Assembly (NCBI GenBank): GCA_021776825.1
Contig: JAJFFG010000044.1
Location: 1-64,000, forward strand
Direction of reading: 5' to 3'
Origin: Planctomycetota bacterium
GTDB taxonomy: Bacteria; Planctomycetota; JAJSAM01; JAJVHW01
DNA: 64,000 nucleotides
The notes below the pieces were generated by a model. The model was not told the DNA's origin. It saw only the letters and a program-made list of their open reading frames with translations, and did not search any database. The translations under genes and the position numbers were made by a program. Positions 17,294 to 25,351 of the stretch are shown in pieces. How positions within the stretch are numbered: position 1 is the stretch's first letter; every line of letters starts with the position of its first letter.

Positions 17294-19026
17294 TCGATGC
17301 GCGCGTGCGGCGACGGGCCAGCGTCGGTCTCGACCGGTGAGGCGGGTGAACCAGAGCGGGCCGCCTGTCGAAGCGCGATCGCGGTCGCCAGAGTGCTCAG
17401 GGCGAGGAGGATGCCAGGCAGTAGCGCCCAGCGCGTGTGAGTGCGCGCGGCGATGAGCCACCAGATCGAGAACCCGCGATCGCGATCTGGGACGACGAAC
17501 GTCGGCTCTGGTGGCCAGCGCGACGGGTCCGCGATCAACTCGCGCAGGTCATACGCATCGGTATCGCCGCGCATCTTCTTCGAGAGCAGGATCGCGTCGA
17601 TCACGAGGCGCGGCCGTAGCCAGTAGTGGACTCGCGGCGCCCTCGCGAGGAGCGACTCGTCGCGTGCGCGAGCGCGATCTCCGATCGTGTGGTACTCGTT
17701 GGGCGAGACCAGAGTCGAAGGGATCTGAGACGCCACGGCCAGTGCGAGAGCGGCCGCGAGGACACGGCGTGGCGTTCCCGATGTCGAACTCCACAGCGTC
17801 GCGACGCCGCATGCCGTGACCAACGGGATGGCGGAGATCAGGTATCGCGGCCCGTACACCGTGCCCCCGTGATACCCCGTGTGCAGGGCGTGAACGACGG
17901 TGCCCGTAACGAACACGCCGAGAGCAGCCCAGAGGAGAGCCGGGGCACGGCGGTGCACCCCCCTCAGACCGAGCAGCGCGACGACAAACGCCGGCGCGAA
18001 CAGCGGGAGGGCCAGATCGGGGTCGAGCAGGTAGCCCCGCAGACCGACGGCGAGCGGCGTCTCGAACAGCGTCGAGAAGCCCACGTATCCTGTGCTCAAC
18101 GGACTGCCGAATCTCGTGTGATTCACAGCCATCAGTGCCAGCATCCAGGCAGCGAGCGGGATCGCCACCCCAACGGCGCGCCGCACGAGGCGACGTGGAT
18201 CTCCGCAGACCATCGGAAGCAGCAGAAACGGTACGTACACGACCATCGCGACCTTGATGGCGACGACCAATCCGGCGTAGACGCCGCAGAGAGCGGGCGC
18301 CCGCCAGCCGGCGGAGCGACGCGCGCGTAGAGCTTCGCGCACGGCAAGCACCGCCGCAACCGCCAGCGGGGTCTCCAGATACGACGACCCGGAGTAGGAG
18401 AGCTGGAACGTCCCGAGCGTCCACGCGAGCACGCCCACGATCGCAGCGGTCGGCCCAACTCGTAACTCGTCGATCGCGATGCGGGCGGCCGCCCAGGCCC
18501 CGACACCGAGGAAGAACGGTGACGCGAGCGACGCTACCAGTTCCTCCACGAGCGCCGTCTCGTACGGAAGCAGCGCGCTGCCGATCGTCCCAAAGGCGGT
18601 GAACGGCAGGAGCAGGAGCGTCACGCCAATCCCGAACTTGCTGTACCACTCTCCATCGACGCCTTGGGCCGTCCAGAGCCCGCGCAGTTCGATCGCGGTG
18701 GGGTCCACCAGGGCGAACGTCCCGTGATGGATGAGCGACTGCGCGCTGTGGAAGCAGATGCGAGTGTCGATGTTGTCGATCGCACCCGGCGCCACCGTCA
18801 GGCCGATGAGCGCGACGAGCAGCCCAACCAGGACGGCCGGGTCGTTCCAGCGGGACGCGCTTCGGTGCCGCGAAGGCACGTGCGTCGTCGAGGCGGTCAG
18901 GCGCGGGCTCGTACTGATCGGAGCGATTGGAGCGTCGACCCTCGCGGACTGCCAAGATGTATCCGGCTGGTCCGAATGCAGTTGGGGAGCGCTCCCCGCT
19001 CGGTCCTCGGAAGGCTCAGTCTGCAC
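17290..19026 (-). CDS. Integral membrane GT-C-type glycosyltransferase-like protein
   Basis: 578 residues. A hydrophilic N-terminus of about 60 residues precedes about ten predicted membrane helices. DNIDTRICFHSAQSLIHHG after the first helix resembles the acidic loop of GT39/ArnT-like enzymes that use polyprenyl-phosphate sugars, and WYSKFGIGVTLLLLPFTAFG and GPRYLISAIPL are also typical. It probably adds sugar to a lipid or glycan at the outer face of the membrane. The GT4 gene follows with a 4-base overlap and the deacetylase gene precedes with an 11-base overlap. Confidence 0.75.
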   Translation of the reverse strand: MQTEPSEDRAGSAPQLHSDQPDTSWQSARVDAPIAPISTSPRLTASTTHVPSRHRSASRWNDPAVLVGLLVALIGLTVAPGAIDNIDTRICFHSAQSLIHHGTFALVDPTAIELRGLWTAQGVDGEWYSKFGIGVTLLLLPFTAFGTIGSALLPYETALVEELVASLASPFFLGVGAWAAARIAIDELRVGPTAAIVGVLAWTLGTFQLSYSGSSYLETPLAVAAVLAVREALRARRSAGWRAPALCGVYAGLVVAIKVAMVVYVPFLLLPMVCGDPRRLVRRAVGVAIPLAAWMLALMAVNHTRFGSPLSTGYVGFSTLFETPLAVGLRGYLLDPDLALPLFAPAFVVALLGLRGVHRRAPALLWAALGVFVTGTVVHALHTGYHGGTVYGPRYLISAIPLVTACGVATLWSSTSGTPRRVLAAALALAVASQIPSTLVSPNEYHTIGDRARARDESLLARAPRVHYWLRPRLVIDAILLSKKMRGDTDAYDLRELIADPSRWPPEPTFVVPDRDRGFSIWWLIAARTHTRWALLPGILLALSTLATAIALRQAARSGSPASPVETDAGPSPHARIE

Positions 19027-19957
19027 CGACGCCCGGGAAGCGCCCGGCGGTCACGCCCAGGGCTGCGAGCCCGTCCGTGAGCGCCGCGCCACAGAGGGCG
19101 TCGCGCTCGCGTTCGCGGTCGGCGCACGAGGAGAACGGAGCGGAGCCGGCCGTGCAATCGCCGGGATGACACATGAACTCGATGAGGCGGGCGCCACGAG
19201 TCTGAGCGAGTCGGATGCGGTCGACGGCATCGGCCGCGAACCACCCGCGAAGCAGGTCCAGCCCGACCATCGCGTCGGCCGCTCTCCGACGCCCAGCGAC
19301 AAGGCGGTCCGCCTCCGCGACAAGCGACCCGAACGCGGCCTCGGGGGCGCGGCCGGACGAGTCGGCGGCGACCCAGTCGTCCGCCAGTTGCGCGATGGCG
19401 AGGCGCGGCCAGGAGACCGGATTCTCGCCGTCCGGGACGATCGGTCGCGCGGCGCGCACGTAGCGAACACCGGGCACGCGGTCCAGGGCCATGGCGAGCC
19501 CGTCGCGCACACCAGGCAGCAGGTGGACATGCTGGTGGCCGTCCGCGTGCGTCGGCTCGAGCCCGAGCGACCTCAGCCGCGCGATCTGCGCGGAGGCCTC
19601 GCGCCGCACCGCAACGGGGTCGATCCCCCCCGCGAACGCGCGGTGCCAGATCGCCTCCTTGCCGCCCACGAACGTGCGTCCCCCATCCGTCAGCCCCGCG
19701 ATCGGCACAAGCAGAGCCCGCCCCTCGGTCAGGTTCAGGTGCAGACCGACGCCGGGGCGACGATCCTGCGGTAGCTCGAACAGCCGATCGCGGAGATCCT
19801 CCACGGCGTCGCCATTCGCGAGCACGGAGACGGCACCAACGAGTCCCTCGCGGCAGGCCGTGACGATCCCGCGATTGCGCGCTTCGTCCACGCCCCCGTC
19901 ATCGGCGACGAAGACGACCCGGCAGCCGGGCTCGGGAGATGCGTCCTCGGTGATCAC
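19016..19957 (-). CDS. ChbG/HpnK-family (YdjC-like) carbohydrate deacetylase
   Basis: 313 residues, GTG start. Family marks: VVFVADDGGVDEA (metal-binding Asp pair, about 14-26), GVGLHLNLTEG (about 69-79) and HADGHQHVHLLPG (about 125-137), giving the Asp/His metal site of YdjC-like deacetylases. These enzymes remove acetyl groups from chitooligosaccharides or hopanoid-linked sugars (HpnK). As the first gene of an operon with two glycosyltransferases, it probably trims a glycan or glycolipid made by them. TAGAGT lies 6 bases before the start codon. Confidence 0.85.
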   Translation of the reverse strand: MITEDASPEPGCRVVFVADDGGVDEARNRGIVTACREGLVGAVSVLANGDAVEDLRDRLFELPQDRRPGVGLHLNLTEGRALLVPIAGLTDGGRTFVGGKEAIWHRAFAGGIDPVAVRREASAQIARLRSLGLEPTHADGHQHVHLLPGVRDGLAMALDRVPGVRYVRAARPIVPDGENPVSWPRLAIAQLADDWVAADSSGRAPEAAFGSLVAEADRLVAGRRRAADAMVGLDLLRGWFAADAVDRIRLAQTRGARLIEFMCHPGDCTAGSAPFSSCADRERERDALCGAALTDGLAALGVTAGRFPGVGAD

Positions 19958-19974
19958 CGCGGTACTCTATCTGA
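19958..19974. promoter_or_regulatory. Symmetric 17-bp divergent leaderless promoter
   Basis: The whole intergenic region between two divergent GTG starts (19957 minus, 19975 plus) is 17 bases. It contains TACTCT (19963-19968, plus) and TAGAGT (19969-19964, minus) overlapping by five positions. Each hexamer ends exactly 6 bases before its own GTG. If both transcripts are leaderless, their starts are 18 bases apart. Confidence 0.6.
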
Positions 19975-20337
19975 GTGATCCGCGTCACCGACTCCGCGCA
20001 GGCCTACGTGGCCAACCTGGCCGCCGAACGCGGCTGTGACCCAGTGGTGCGCGTGCGCATCGTCGGTGGTGGATGCCAGGGACTGACCTGGGACGTGACG
20101 CTCGGCGCCGGGGCTCCGCGCGAGGGTGATCGCCGCCGGACGACGGGCCGCGTCACGAGCGTGGTCGATCCGGCCAGTGCGCGCTATCTGGCGGGCGCCG
20201 CGCTCGACTTCGGCCCCGTCACGCAGAACGGGCTGCGTCAGCCGTCCAGCGGCGAGCCCCAGGCGTCGGACCTCCGCGTGATCCGTCTAGCGGTCAAGCG
20301 GACGTGTGAGTGCGGAGAGTCGTTCCCGGCCAGCTAG
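19975..20337 (+). CDS. A-type iron-sulfur carrier (IscA/ErpA/HesB family)
   Basis: 120 residues, GTG start. The three cluster-ligand cysteines of the family are present: Cys34 in VGGGCQGLTWDV and two near the end in T-C-E-C-GESF. These proteins pass [2Fe-2S] or [4Fe-4S] clusters to apoproteins. The middle (about 50-60) is rich in Gly/Arg and slightly longer than usual. It is transcribed away from the deacetylase gene and toward a second A-type protein on the other strand. The window holds many Fe-S clients, such as complex I, two radical SAM enzymes and the Rieske oxygenase. Confidence 0.85.
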   Translation: MIRVTDSAQAYVANLAAERGCDPVVRVRIVGGGCQGLTWDVTLGAGAPREGDRRRTTGRVTSVVDPASARYLAGAALDFGPVTQNGLRQPSSGEPQASDLRVIRLAVKRTCECGESFPAS

Positions 20338-20386
20338 GACGGGCGAGCTCGGGTGGGCTATCTAGGACCGGCGAACTAGGCCTGGG
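20334..20386 (+). repeat. Imperfect 28-bp tandem repeat between convergent Fe-S carrier genes
   Basis: CTAGGACGGGCGAGCT at 20334 recurs imperfectly at 20362 (period 28), covering the 3' end of one gene and the gap to the next. No terminator hairpin with a T-run was seen. Confidence 0.4.
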
Positions 20387-20833
20387 CTAGCAGCCGCAGC
20401 CGCCCGAGCCGCACCCACCGCCGGCGGACTGCTGCTGATCCGGACCGCACTCGGCCGGGCCGCAGCCCTCCGACGAGCATCCGCCGGAGCCGCAACTTCC
20501 CTCGGGACGCGGAACCGAGACCTGGAACCCGGTGATCTCGGGCGTCTCGATAAAGTCGATCGTCGCACCGTGAACGTAGACGCGGCTCATCGGATCCACG
20601 ATCACGGGGAGCCCATCGAGGTCGAGGTGGGTGTCGTCGTCCTGCGCCCTGTCGAATGCGAGCCCAAACTGTGGGCCGCCGCAACCGCCCCCTGCGACGA
20701 AGACGCGCAGGTTCTGCTCGTCGGCACCCAGCTCCTGGGCCGTCATGACCTCGCGGATCTTCACGCGGGCCGTGTCGGTCAGGGTGAGCTCGAGCTCGAG
20801 CGTCGTCTCGGTGCTGGTCTCGGTGCTGGACAT
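20387..20833 (-). CDS. A-type iron-sulfur carrier with cysteine/glycine-rich tail
   Basis: 148 residues from the ATG at 20833; GGGAG lies 5 bases upstream and TACGAT at 20861-20866 is a plausible -10, which rules against the in-frame ATG at 20881. The core matches HesB/ErpA (LTDTARVKIREVM, FVAGGGCGGPQFGLAF, VDPMSRVYVHGATIDF). Instead of the usual CGCGxSF end, it has about 45 residues with ten cysteines in CGSGGC and SSEGCGPAECG blocks, ending GGCGSGGCGC. The tail may bind extra metal. It converges on the other A-type gene. Confidence 0.82.
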   Translation of the reverse strand: MSSTETSTETTLELELTLTDTARVKIREVMTAQELGADEQNLRVFVAGGGCGGPQFGLAFDRAQDDDTHLDLDGLPVIVDPMSRVYVHGATIDFIETPEITGFQVSVPRPEGSCGSGGCSSEGCGPAECGPDQQQSAGGGCGSGGCGC

Positions 20834-20860
20834 GTGGGCTCCCGGGGAACGGACGACCGG

Positions 20861-20866
20861 ATCGTA
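20861..20866 (-). promoter_or_regulatory. Predicted -10 element of the Cys-tailed Fe-S carrier gene
   Basis: TACGAT on the minus strand, leaving a leader of about 20 bases with a GGGAG Shine-Dalgarno before the ATG at 20833. It is a leadered contrast to the leaderless starts nearby. Confidence 0.4.
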
Positions 20867-20901
20867 CCCGCCGTAGATCATCAGGGTGCCAGAACGCCTG
20901 T

Positions 20902-20959
20902 CCGGGTCGGATGCGGCCGGGTCGGATGCGCCCGGTCAGGTGCGCCCGGTCAGGTACGC
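20902..20959 (+). repeat. Four tandem 14-15 bp units
   Basis: Two units of CCGGGTCGGATGCG(G/C) at 20902 and 20917 are followed by two of CCGGTCAGGT(G/A)CGC at 20932 and 20946. They lie between the Cys-tailed carrier and the DUF2007 gene, just past the latter's stop codon. Confidence 0.7.
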
Positions 20960-20964
20960 CAGGC

Positions 20965-21279
20965 TCACGTCCGTCCGGCGCCGCACTTCCAGCAGGCGTC
21001 AAACGACTCCTCGCCGGACTCGCCGCAGTCCGCGCACGTCCAGGCGCTGCCAACGCTCGGCCGATCTTCGATGGCAGCGATCTCCTTCGCGGCCCGTTCG
21101 AAGTCCTCATCGGCCACCCAGAGCGTCGGACGCATATCCTTCGGCACCAGGGACCCGTCGGACCAGAACGGCTGGTCGCCGACGACCTCGACCTCGATGC
21201 CGAGGCTCCGCAACATGCCCGCGATGACATGCGCGCGGGACGGCTCGTCGGCGACGTAGAGCTGCTTCACACGTCCCAT
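20965..21279 (-). CDS. DUF2007-like protein with C-terminal zinc ribbon
   Basis: 104 residues. The first 70 residues (QLYVADEPSRAHVIAGMLRSLGIEVEVVGD) match the DUF2007 'putative signal transducing protein' fold. The last 25 hold W-T-C-x2-C ... C-x2-C (TCADCGESGEESFDACWKC), a RanBP2-type or rubredoxin-like zinc finger. It starts 21 bases after the FHA-protein gene, so the two are probably cotranscribed. Such proteins are thought to bind and sense small ligands or partners; the function is unknown. Confidence 0.75.
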   Translation of the reverse strand: MGRVKQLYVADEPSRAHVIAGMLRSLGIEVEVVGDQPFWSDGSLVPKDMRPTLWVADEDFERAAKEIAAIEDRPSVGSAWTCADCGESGEESFDACWKCGAGRT

Positions 21280-21300
21280 GCTACCGCGAGCGCACGAGCG

Positions 21301-22032
21301 CTACGAGCGGACGGCTTCGTCGCGGCGGCGACTGGCCTCGAGCAGGAGCTCGGCCATCGACAACTCGATCGAGACCTGCGGCGTGGGCACGTTGGGCTCG
21401 AAGTGGAATTGTCCGTCGCCCATCTGGGAGATCTCGGCGAAGGCGTCGAGGCCGAACGTACCGCGGTGGCGCGCATGCACCGGACTTCCGCCATCGAACC
21501 ACACGACGCTGGTGGCTCCGTCGAAGGTGATATCGAAGCGACCCGATTTGCCACCGATCTCCAGAAGTTGCAGGACCGCAAACGCCGGGATCTCCGACAG
21601 TTCGCCACGCAGCGCCTCGTGGGCGCCGCCCTCCTGCGCGGCGAGTTCCTTCGCCGACTCCTCCACGAGGGTCTCGTGCGCGAAGATCGCGGTCTGACTG
21701 TCGGAACCGGCACCGGGCAGCGAGCCGAAGCTCGAGTCGGCGATGCAGAACGTGATGGTCTTATCGCCGACGCGGATCTCGTCGCCGGACTTGAGGGCGC
21801 GTGTCCCGATCACACGCTGCTCGTTGACGTACGTGCCGTTCGTGCTGCCGAGGTCGGAGACGACGTAGTCGCCGCCCTCACAGTGTACCCAGCAGTGCTT
21901 GCGCGAGACCTGAGACGACGCGATCGGGAGATCGCAGGAAGGGTTCCGCCCGACGACTACGGCGCGATCCGCGCGAAGCCGGACAGGCTCCCACGGAGGC
22001 ACGAATAGAAGAGCAACGGTCTCGTCCCGCAT
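21301..22032 (-). CDS. FHA-domain and DUF4388 protein
   Basis: 243 residues. Residues about 10-95 are a forkhead-associated domain with VVVGRNPSCDLPI, SQVSRKHC, LGSTNGTYVN, the phosphothreonine-binding loops. A linker leads to a DUF4388/PATAN domain (about 135-225: FAVLQLLEIGGKSGRFDI, VVWFDGGSPVHARHRG, GLDAFAEI). This pairing is common in Myxococcota and Planctomycetota signalling proteins that link Ser/Thr kinases to output. No kinase gene is nearby. The protein should be cytosolic. Confidence 0.88.
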   Translation of the reverse strand: MRDETVALLFVPPWEPVRLRADRAVVVGRNPSCDLPIASSQVSRKHCWVHCEGGDYVVSDLGSTNGTYVNEQRVIGTRALKSGDEIRVGDKTITFCIADSSFGSLPGAGSDSQTAIFAHETLVEESAKELAAQEGGAHEALRGELSEIPAFAVLQLLEIGGKSGRFDITFDGATSVVWFDGGSPVHARHRGTFGLDAFAEISQMGDGQFHFEPNVPTPQVSIELSMAELLLEASRRRDEAVRS

Positions 22033-22162
22033 ACACGCTCTTGTCGGCTCGTGCGCGAGCGCGGCTTGATGCCGGAAGTGGTTTCATCGCGACCGAGGCG
22101 CACTCCGACGTGCCTCATCGGTCACGAACCAGTCTCAGAGCGTGAGCGGTAGCGAAGCCGGC

Positions 22163-22549
22163 CTACTCCTCGGTCAGCTCGAACTCCTCGCCGTTGACCT
22201 CGAGGACAGCGTCAAGGACGGCCGCAGGCTGCTGACTGGTGTCGACGATCGCACTGAGTACTCCCGAGCCCTTCGATCCGCTCACCTCGAACGCCAAGCG
22301 CGTCTGCCCGCCGCCTGCTCGTCCGATCGTCTCACCCCACGAGAAGTCGAAGTCGTCGATCTCGCCGATGTGCTCGACCATCAGCGGGTGGTCCTCGACG
22401 GCCAGCTTCGCCTGGTCCCCCATCTCGCCGACGCCAGCCTGGAAGACCAGTGCACAGCCACCGCAGCACAGGAAGAGCAGGATCGCGACGACCACCAGCG
22501 AAATCAGGATCCACTTGCCAGCCGAGTTGCCACCCGAGTCGGACTTCAT
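22163..22549 (-). CDS. Small single-pass membrane protein
   Basis: 128 residues from the ATG at 22549, with GGAGG 8 bases upstream. One helix (about 13-38, ILISLVVVAILLFLCCGGCALVF) includes a CCGGC cluster. The C-terminal 85 residues form a small beta-rich domain. Its shape recalls Coa1-like or DUF4190-type exported proteins, but I cannot assign a family. Longer in-frame starts upstream enter a repeat region and are unlikely. Confidence 0.6.
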   Translation of the reverse strand: MKSDSGGNSAGKWILISLVVVAILLFLCCGGCALVFQAGVGEMGDQAKLAVEDHPLMVEHIGEIDDFDFSWGETIGRAGGGQTRLAFEVSGSKGSGVLSAIVDTSQQPAAVLDAVLEVNGEEFELTEE

Positions 22550-22888
22550 CGCTGCGCCTCCCTGCTCTACCGGCCCGGACGGCCCGCGTGGCGCACACTC
22601 TAGCGACCGGACCGGACCGCGGCGAAGCTCGCCGCAGGCCGTGCGGCCGGAGGCTCGGAGCGCTCTCGCTCGAGCCCGGCCGAGCGTCGGGCCAGCCGCC
22701 ACCAGTGCGCGGTCCGTTCGCTTCGCTCGGAGCTGAACAGCGCCGAGTCGAAGAATGCCAATCGAGCGGCGCCGAGTCGAGCAGGGCCGAGTCGAGCAGG
22801 GCCGAGTCGAACAGGGCCGAGTCGAGCAGGGCCGAGTCGAACAAAGCTGCGCCAACTGCGTCCAAGGAGCGAGAGAGAGGTTCCCCGC
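22550..22888. other. 339-bp divergent intergenic region with minisatellite
   Basis: No credible gene. Open frames here are by-products of the 15-bp tandem repeat at 22771-22845. GAGAGAGG about 8 bases before the ATG at 22889 is a likely ribosome-binding site for the WD40 gene. Confidence 0.6.
22771..22845 (+). repeat. Five tandem 15-bp units upstream of the WD40 gene
   Basis: Units at 22771, 22786, 22801, 22816 and 22831 follow GCCGAGTCGAGCAGG, with GC/AA variation at positions 11-12 and drift in the last unit. A related sequence lies at 22742. The array ends 43 bases before the WD40 start, so it lies in the promoter or leader. Confidence 0.85.
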
Positions 22889-24739
22889 ATGCCCCGCACT
22901 CGCCGAATCCTCGTGCTGACCGCCCTCCTCGCACTCGTCGCTCCGGCGTTCCTGCTGGACGCCGCGGACGCCCGGGACCTCCGCGAGCCCCCGAGCGTCG
23001 TCGACGAAGGCGGCCTCGGAGTCCACCTCGAGCTCGTGACGACCTTCCAGCCGCTGTTCGGGGGTGGGTACTCGCTCGCGTACTCCGCAGACGGCACGCG
23101 CATGGCCACGGGCGGCGTCATCGGCGACATCGTCATCTGGGACGCCGAAACGCTCGAGCCGCTGCGTCGCTGGCAGCCCGCCGGCGGCCCGCTCGAGGAG
23201 ATCCACTTCTCGCCCAACGGCAAGCGCCTCGTGGCAGGTCAGCCGGTCGTGGTCTGGGACGTCGAGACGGGCGAAGCGCTCAAGCGCTTCCGTGGTGGTG
23301 GTGGCGCAGCCTGGGACCCCAAGGGCCGGTGGCTCGCGCACGGTGGCGAAGGCACCGCGGTCGTGCTACGTGACGCGGCGACCTACGGGATCGCGAAGGT
23401 CGTTCCGCTCGAGGCTGGCGCGGAGTTCATCACGTGGTCCCGCGACGGCTCGCGACTAGCAGTCGGCACGACGCGCGGACACGTCGTCGAGATCGATCCG
23501 ACCAAGGGCGAGGTGCTCTCCACGCGACTCCTCGACGAGAGCGAGCCCATCTACGCCGTGGGCTTCCTGCCGGACGGCTCGCTCGTCGCCGCGTCGCGCG
23601 ACGGCCGCATCCTGCTCGGCGATCGCGAGATCCCCGCCGTCGAGAACGGGAAGTCGCGCCTGTCCGACGGCATCTCGCGGCTCGCGATCTCACCCGACGG
23701 GACACGTATCGCGTTCGGGTACTACGGCACCGGCACCGTGGAGATCCGAGATGCCAAGACCTTCGAGGTCGTCGAGGAGCACGAGCGGCTCACCGACGGT
23801 CGCTGGGTCGGCGGCCTCTCGTGGTCGCCGGACGGCAAGACGCTGTGTGCCCTCCCGGACGGCGGTGGTCTGCGCGCCGTACGCGACGGCGAGGTGACCA
23901 CGCATGCCGGCAACGCCACCGAGGTGCGCAGCGTCTCGTTCGATGCCAGCGGCCGCTGGGCGGCGGCGTCGGGAACCGGGCTGGCGATCGTCGACCTCGA
24001 GGCGGGGACGCGCAACGACCTGCCGGGTTTCTCGGTCGTGAGCGAGGGACGACGCCCGGGTGAGTTGCTGGCATCGGGTTCCGAGGTGGCGGCGTTCGTC
24101 GATGCGCACGTCGGCGACGAGCTCGATCGCTTCGAGACTCCGGAGGCGAACGCCGTCGCGCTGCGCGGGCCCTGGACATCTCCGGACGGTCGCGACGCAG
24201 TGATGGGCGGGTTCTACGGCACGTTCCACGTGTCGCTCGAGCGCGCCGAGGTCCGCGAGATCGAGAACAGTTACTACCGCGTCATCGACGCCGCCTGGGC
24301 GGCGGACAGTCGCTGGGGCGCCGTGGCGCAGGTGGCCGGTCACCACGGGGAGTCGAAGGCGATCGGCGTGTTCCGACGGCAGGACGACGGCCTGGTGCTT
24401 CGGACAACGCGCATCGACGACACGGCGTACGCGATCGCCATCGATCCCACCGGCGAGCATCTTGTCGCGGGTGGCTACCACGGCCTCGTGTCGTACGACC
24501 CGGAGACGCTCGAGGAGACAGGGCGTCACGACCAGGCCGTGCTCTGGTTCCGGTTTCTCACGAGCGGGCTCGGGATCGCCGGTGCCGGCAAGAACGTCAT
24601 GGCGATCGACGTGGCGACGGGCGAGTCGAAAACGCTCCTCGAGGGCGACGATCTACGCCACGCGGCCATCAGCCGGGATGGCAAGCGCCTCATCGTCGGC
24701 AGCCGCTTCGCGGTCTGGGTCTACGACATCGTTCGCTGA
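22889..24739 (+). CDS. Exported WD40-like beta-propeller protein
   Basis: 616 residues with an N-terminal signal peptide (about 1-28, LVLTALLALVAPAFLLDAADA). The rest is made of propeller blades with recurring D-G-T-R-M/I-A and W-S-x-D-G patterns (YSADGTRMATGG, SWSPDGKTLCAL, FDASGRWAAASG, IDPTGEHLVAGG, SRDGKRLIVG) and DVETGE/DVATGE strands, consistent with two seven-bladed units or one large one. Such periplasmic propellers are scaffolds or binding proteins; no catalytic domain is fused. Its 3' end overlaps the convergent gene by 19 bases. Confidence 0.85.
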   Translation: MPRTRRILVLTALLALVAPAFLLDAADARDLREPPSVVDEGGLGVHLELVTTFQPLFGGGYSLAYSADGTRMATGGVIGDIVIWDAETLEPLRRWQPAGGPLEEIHFSPNGKRLVAGQPVVVWDVETGEALKRFRGGGGAAWDPKGRWLAHGGEGTAVVLRDAATYGIAKVVPLEAGAEFITWSRDGSRLAVGTTRGHVVEIDPTKGEVLSTRLLDESEPIYAVGFLPDGSLVAASRDGRILLGDREIPAVENGKSRLSDGISRLAISPDGTRIAFGYYGTGTVEIRDAKTFEVVEEHERLTDGRWVGGLSWSPDGKTLCALPDGGGLRAVRDGEVTTHAGNATEVRSVSFDASGRWAAASGTGLAIVDLEAGTRNDLPGFSVVSEGRRPGELLASGSEVAAFVDAHVGDELDRFETPEANAVALRGPWTSPDGRDAVMGGFYGTFHVSLERAEVREIENSYYRVIDAAWAADSRWGAVAQVAGHHGESKAIGVFRRQDDGLVLRTTRIDDTAYAIAIDPTGEHLVAGGYHGLVSYDPETLEETGRHDQAVLWFRFLTSGLGIAGAGKNVMAIDVATGESKTLLEGDDLRHAAISRDGKRLIVGSRFAVWVYDIVR

Positions 24740-25092
24740 CCGTCCGTCGCCGGACACGGCGGCATGTCACCTTCGACGGTCTTCCCCGCCTGCAGCGGAT
24801 ACAGCTGAAGGTGTGGGCCGCGCAGTTTGTCGTGCTCGCCCCACCCCGACCGCACGGGCGACCGGCCGAGGACGAAGCAGCGTCGCTCGCCCTCGCGCAC
24901 GCTCACCGTCGTCACGGGCGAGCGCCAGTCGCGCAGACGGGCCTGCAGGGTGTGTGTGCCCGGTGTCGCACGAATGCCGACGACCCGTCCGCGAGCGACC
25001 CGCGCCACGTCCACGTCGTCGAGCCGCACGGCGAACGCATGCGTGAAGCCACGCCATGCGTTGGGGCAGTGGATACAGAGGAGCCCGGACAC
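24721..25092 (-). CDS. Small protein of unknown function, PEGA-like
   Basis: 123 residues, GTG start with TATCGT 8 bases upstream. The central part (FAVRLDDVDVARVARGRVVGIRATPGTHTLQARLRD) reads like a PEGA or DUF2846-type beta domain in which a bound tag or surface protein 'displays' a small fold. CIHCPN near the start is a possible metal or lipid site, but no signal peptide is clear. Convergent with the WD40 gene. Confidence 0.5.
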   Translation of the reverse strand: MSGLLCIHCPNAWRGFTHAFAVRLDDVDVARVARGRVVGIRATPGTHTLQARLRDWRSPVTTVSVREGERRCFVLGRSPVRSGWGEHDKLRGPHLQLYPLQAGKTVEGDMPPCPATDGQRTMS

Positions 25093-25100
25093 GGCCTTCC

Positions 25101-25106
25101 ACGATA
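25101..25106 (-). promoter_or_regulatory. Predicted -10 element of the PEGA-like gene
   Basis: TATCGT on the minus strand, 8 bases from the GTG at 25092. Leaderless mRNA predicted. Confidence 0.35.
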
Positions 25107-25141
25107 TGGGAGAGACCGGGAATAGGGGAACGCCGCTGCGT

Positions 25142-25321
25142 TCAGAGGCGCGCGAACGCGAACGTCAGCAGTGCCGTGACGAACGCCACGAGCACGACAG
25201 CAACCATGATCGCGGCACAGCTACGCGACGGAGCCATGTCGGCCTCGGCAGGACGCGTCGGGCGCGGGACGTCGTCGCGTGCTGAGTCTTCCGCGGGTCC
25301 TGGCTCATCGGGAACGGTCAC
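25142..25321 (-). CDS. Possible 59-residue tail-anchored small protein
   Basis: A GTG-started frame of 59 codons begins 30 bases after the ferritin-like gene. The first 30 residues are acidic and proline-rich (VPDEPGPAEDSARDDVPRP). The last 22 (AAIMVAVVLVAFVTALLTFAF) form one membrane helix followed by ARL. It could be a small accessory protein encoded at the end of the complex I operon. An ATG at 25237 would give only the helix. Start and reality are uncertain. Confidence 0.4.
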   Translation of the reverse strand: MTVPDEPGPAEDSARDDVPRPTRPAEADMAPSRSCAAIMVAVVLVAFVTALLTFAFARL

Positions 25322-25351
25322 GCTCCGATCCGGCCCTCTCCGCGTGCTGGC

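Noticed and set aside
22600..22934. Pentapeptide-like LLDSA repeats on the minus strand, resembling a pentapeptide-repeat protein
   Set aside because: They are only the translation of the 15-bp DNA repeat, with no start, no surrounding fold and a better leader explanation.
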